From assembly GCA_030562195.1 (NCBI GenBank), contig CM060202.1, forward strand, positions 14,074,001-14,138,000: 64,000 nucleotides of DNA. Reading direction: 5' to 3'. The notes below the pieces were generated by a model that made no database searches, had not been told where the DNA came from, and saw nothing but the letters and a program-made list of their open reading frames with translations. The position numbers and the translations under genes are program-made. This document shows positions 63,831-64,000 of the stretch, one piece after another. The DNA comes from Nipponacmea schrenckii. Taxonomy: Eukaryota; Mollusca; Gastropoda; Lottiidae. Numbering within the stretch: the stretch's first letter is position 1; each line of letters opens with the position of its first letter.

Positions 63831-64000
63831 ATAATTGAGTCTATTAACATATTAGTTTACCATTTCTAAAAACTGTAGCTATGTCATGTAGAAATAATAC
63901 AATTCGACACCTCATGGCTACCCAAAAAACAATTATGTTACTCCTATCATTGTGAATATTGCAACATATTTGTTAATTCCCATCTATCAAGTATTTCAGA
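63831..64000. other. Right edge, nothing recognised
   Basis: 170 bp of AT-rich sequence after the pearl-like terminus; no feature supported. Confidence 0.4.

Overview
This is a gene-poor, AT-rich, intron-rich animal nuclear window. Spliced genes with short exons, GT-AG introns, a box C/D snoRNA in a ribosomal-protein gene, and abundant MITEs, minisatellites and non-LTR fragments all point to a metazoan. The element with a (CCGT)n tract followed by a ~160-bp tandem core resembles the molluscan 'pearl' type, so I infer a mollusc, probably a gastropod. The species is not identified. There is no bacterial-type gene organisation.

Left arm (1-20.4 kb) is the conserved gene block. (1) The 3' 13 coding exons of an ARHGEF17 (Rho-GEF, TEM4) orthologue, + strand, ending at 6504. 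(2) RPS3, - strand, 9703-12752, complete in 5 coding exons. It carries a U15-like box C/D snoRNA in an intron and a second copy just past the stop, apparently in a 3'-UTR intron. (3) CTSO (cathepsin O), + strand, 12981-18295, complete in 9 exons. It is divergent from RPS3 across 228 bp. (4) A small single-Ig-domain type I membrane protein, - strand, 19419-20361, complete in 3 exons.

Middle (20.4-39.5 kb) holds decayed non-LTR retrotransposons and a ~5.8-kb tandem duplication. Each duplicated unit is followed by a minus-strand transmembrane/cytoplasmic-tail exon (27974-28095; 33676-33804 plus 33205-33287) in the same splice phase as the last exon of the Ig gene. A 24-bp in-phase exon lies at 39475-39498. 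These are either alternative 3' ends of one Ig-receptor gene or the 3' ends of paralogues whose Ig exons I could not find. Several TTAA-flanked MITEs and one hAT-like MITE sit here, and paralogous empty sites date some of them.

Right arm (39.5-64 kb) has no confident host gene. It contains duplicated non-coding repeats, a dead non-LTR reverse transcriptase split by a TA-flanked MITE, several minisatellites, a 500-bp assembly gap, a 3.2-kb minisatellite that reverses orientation at its centre, a 17-copy array with alternating unit types, a pearl-like element nested inside another repeat, and a TIR element near the right edge.

The four recognised genes do not form a pathway. The block looks like ordinary neighbouring housekeeping genes beside a fast-evolving immune-type or adhesion locus.
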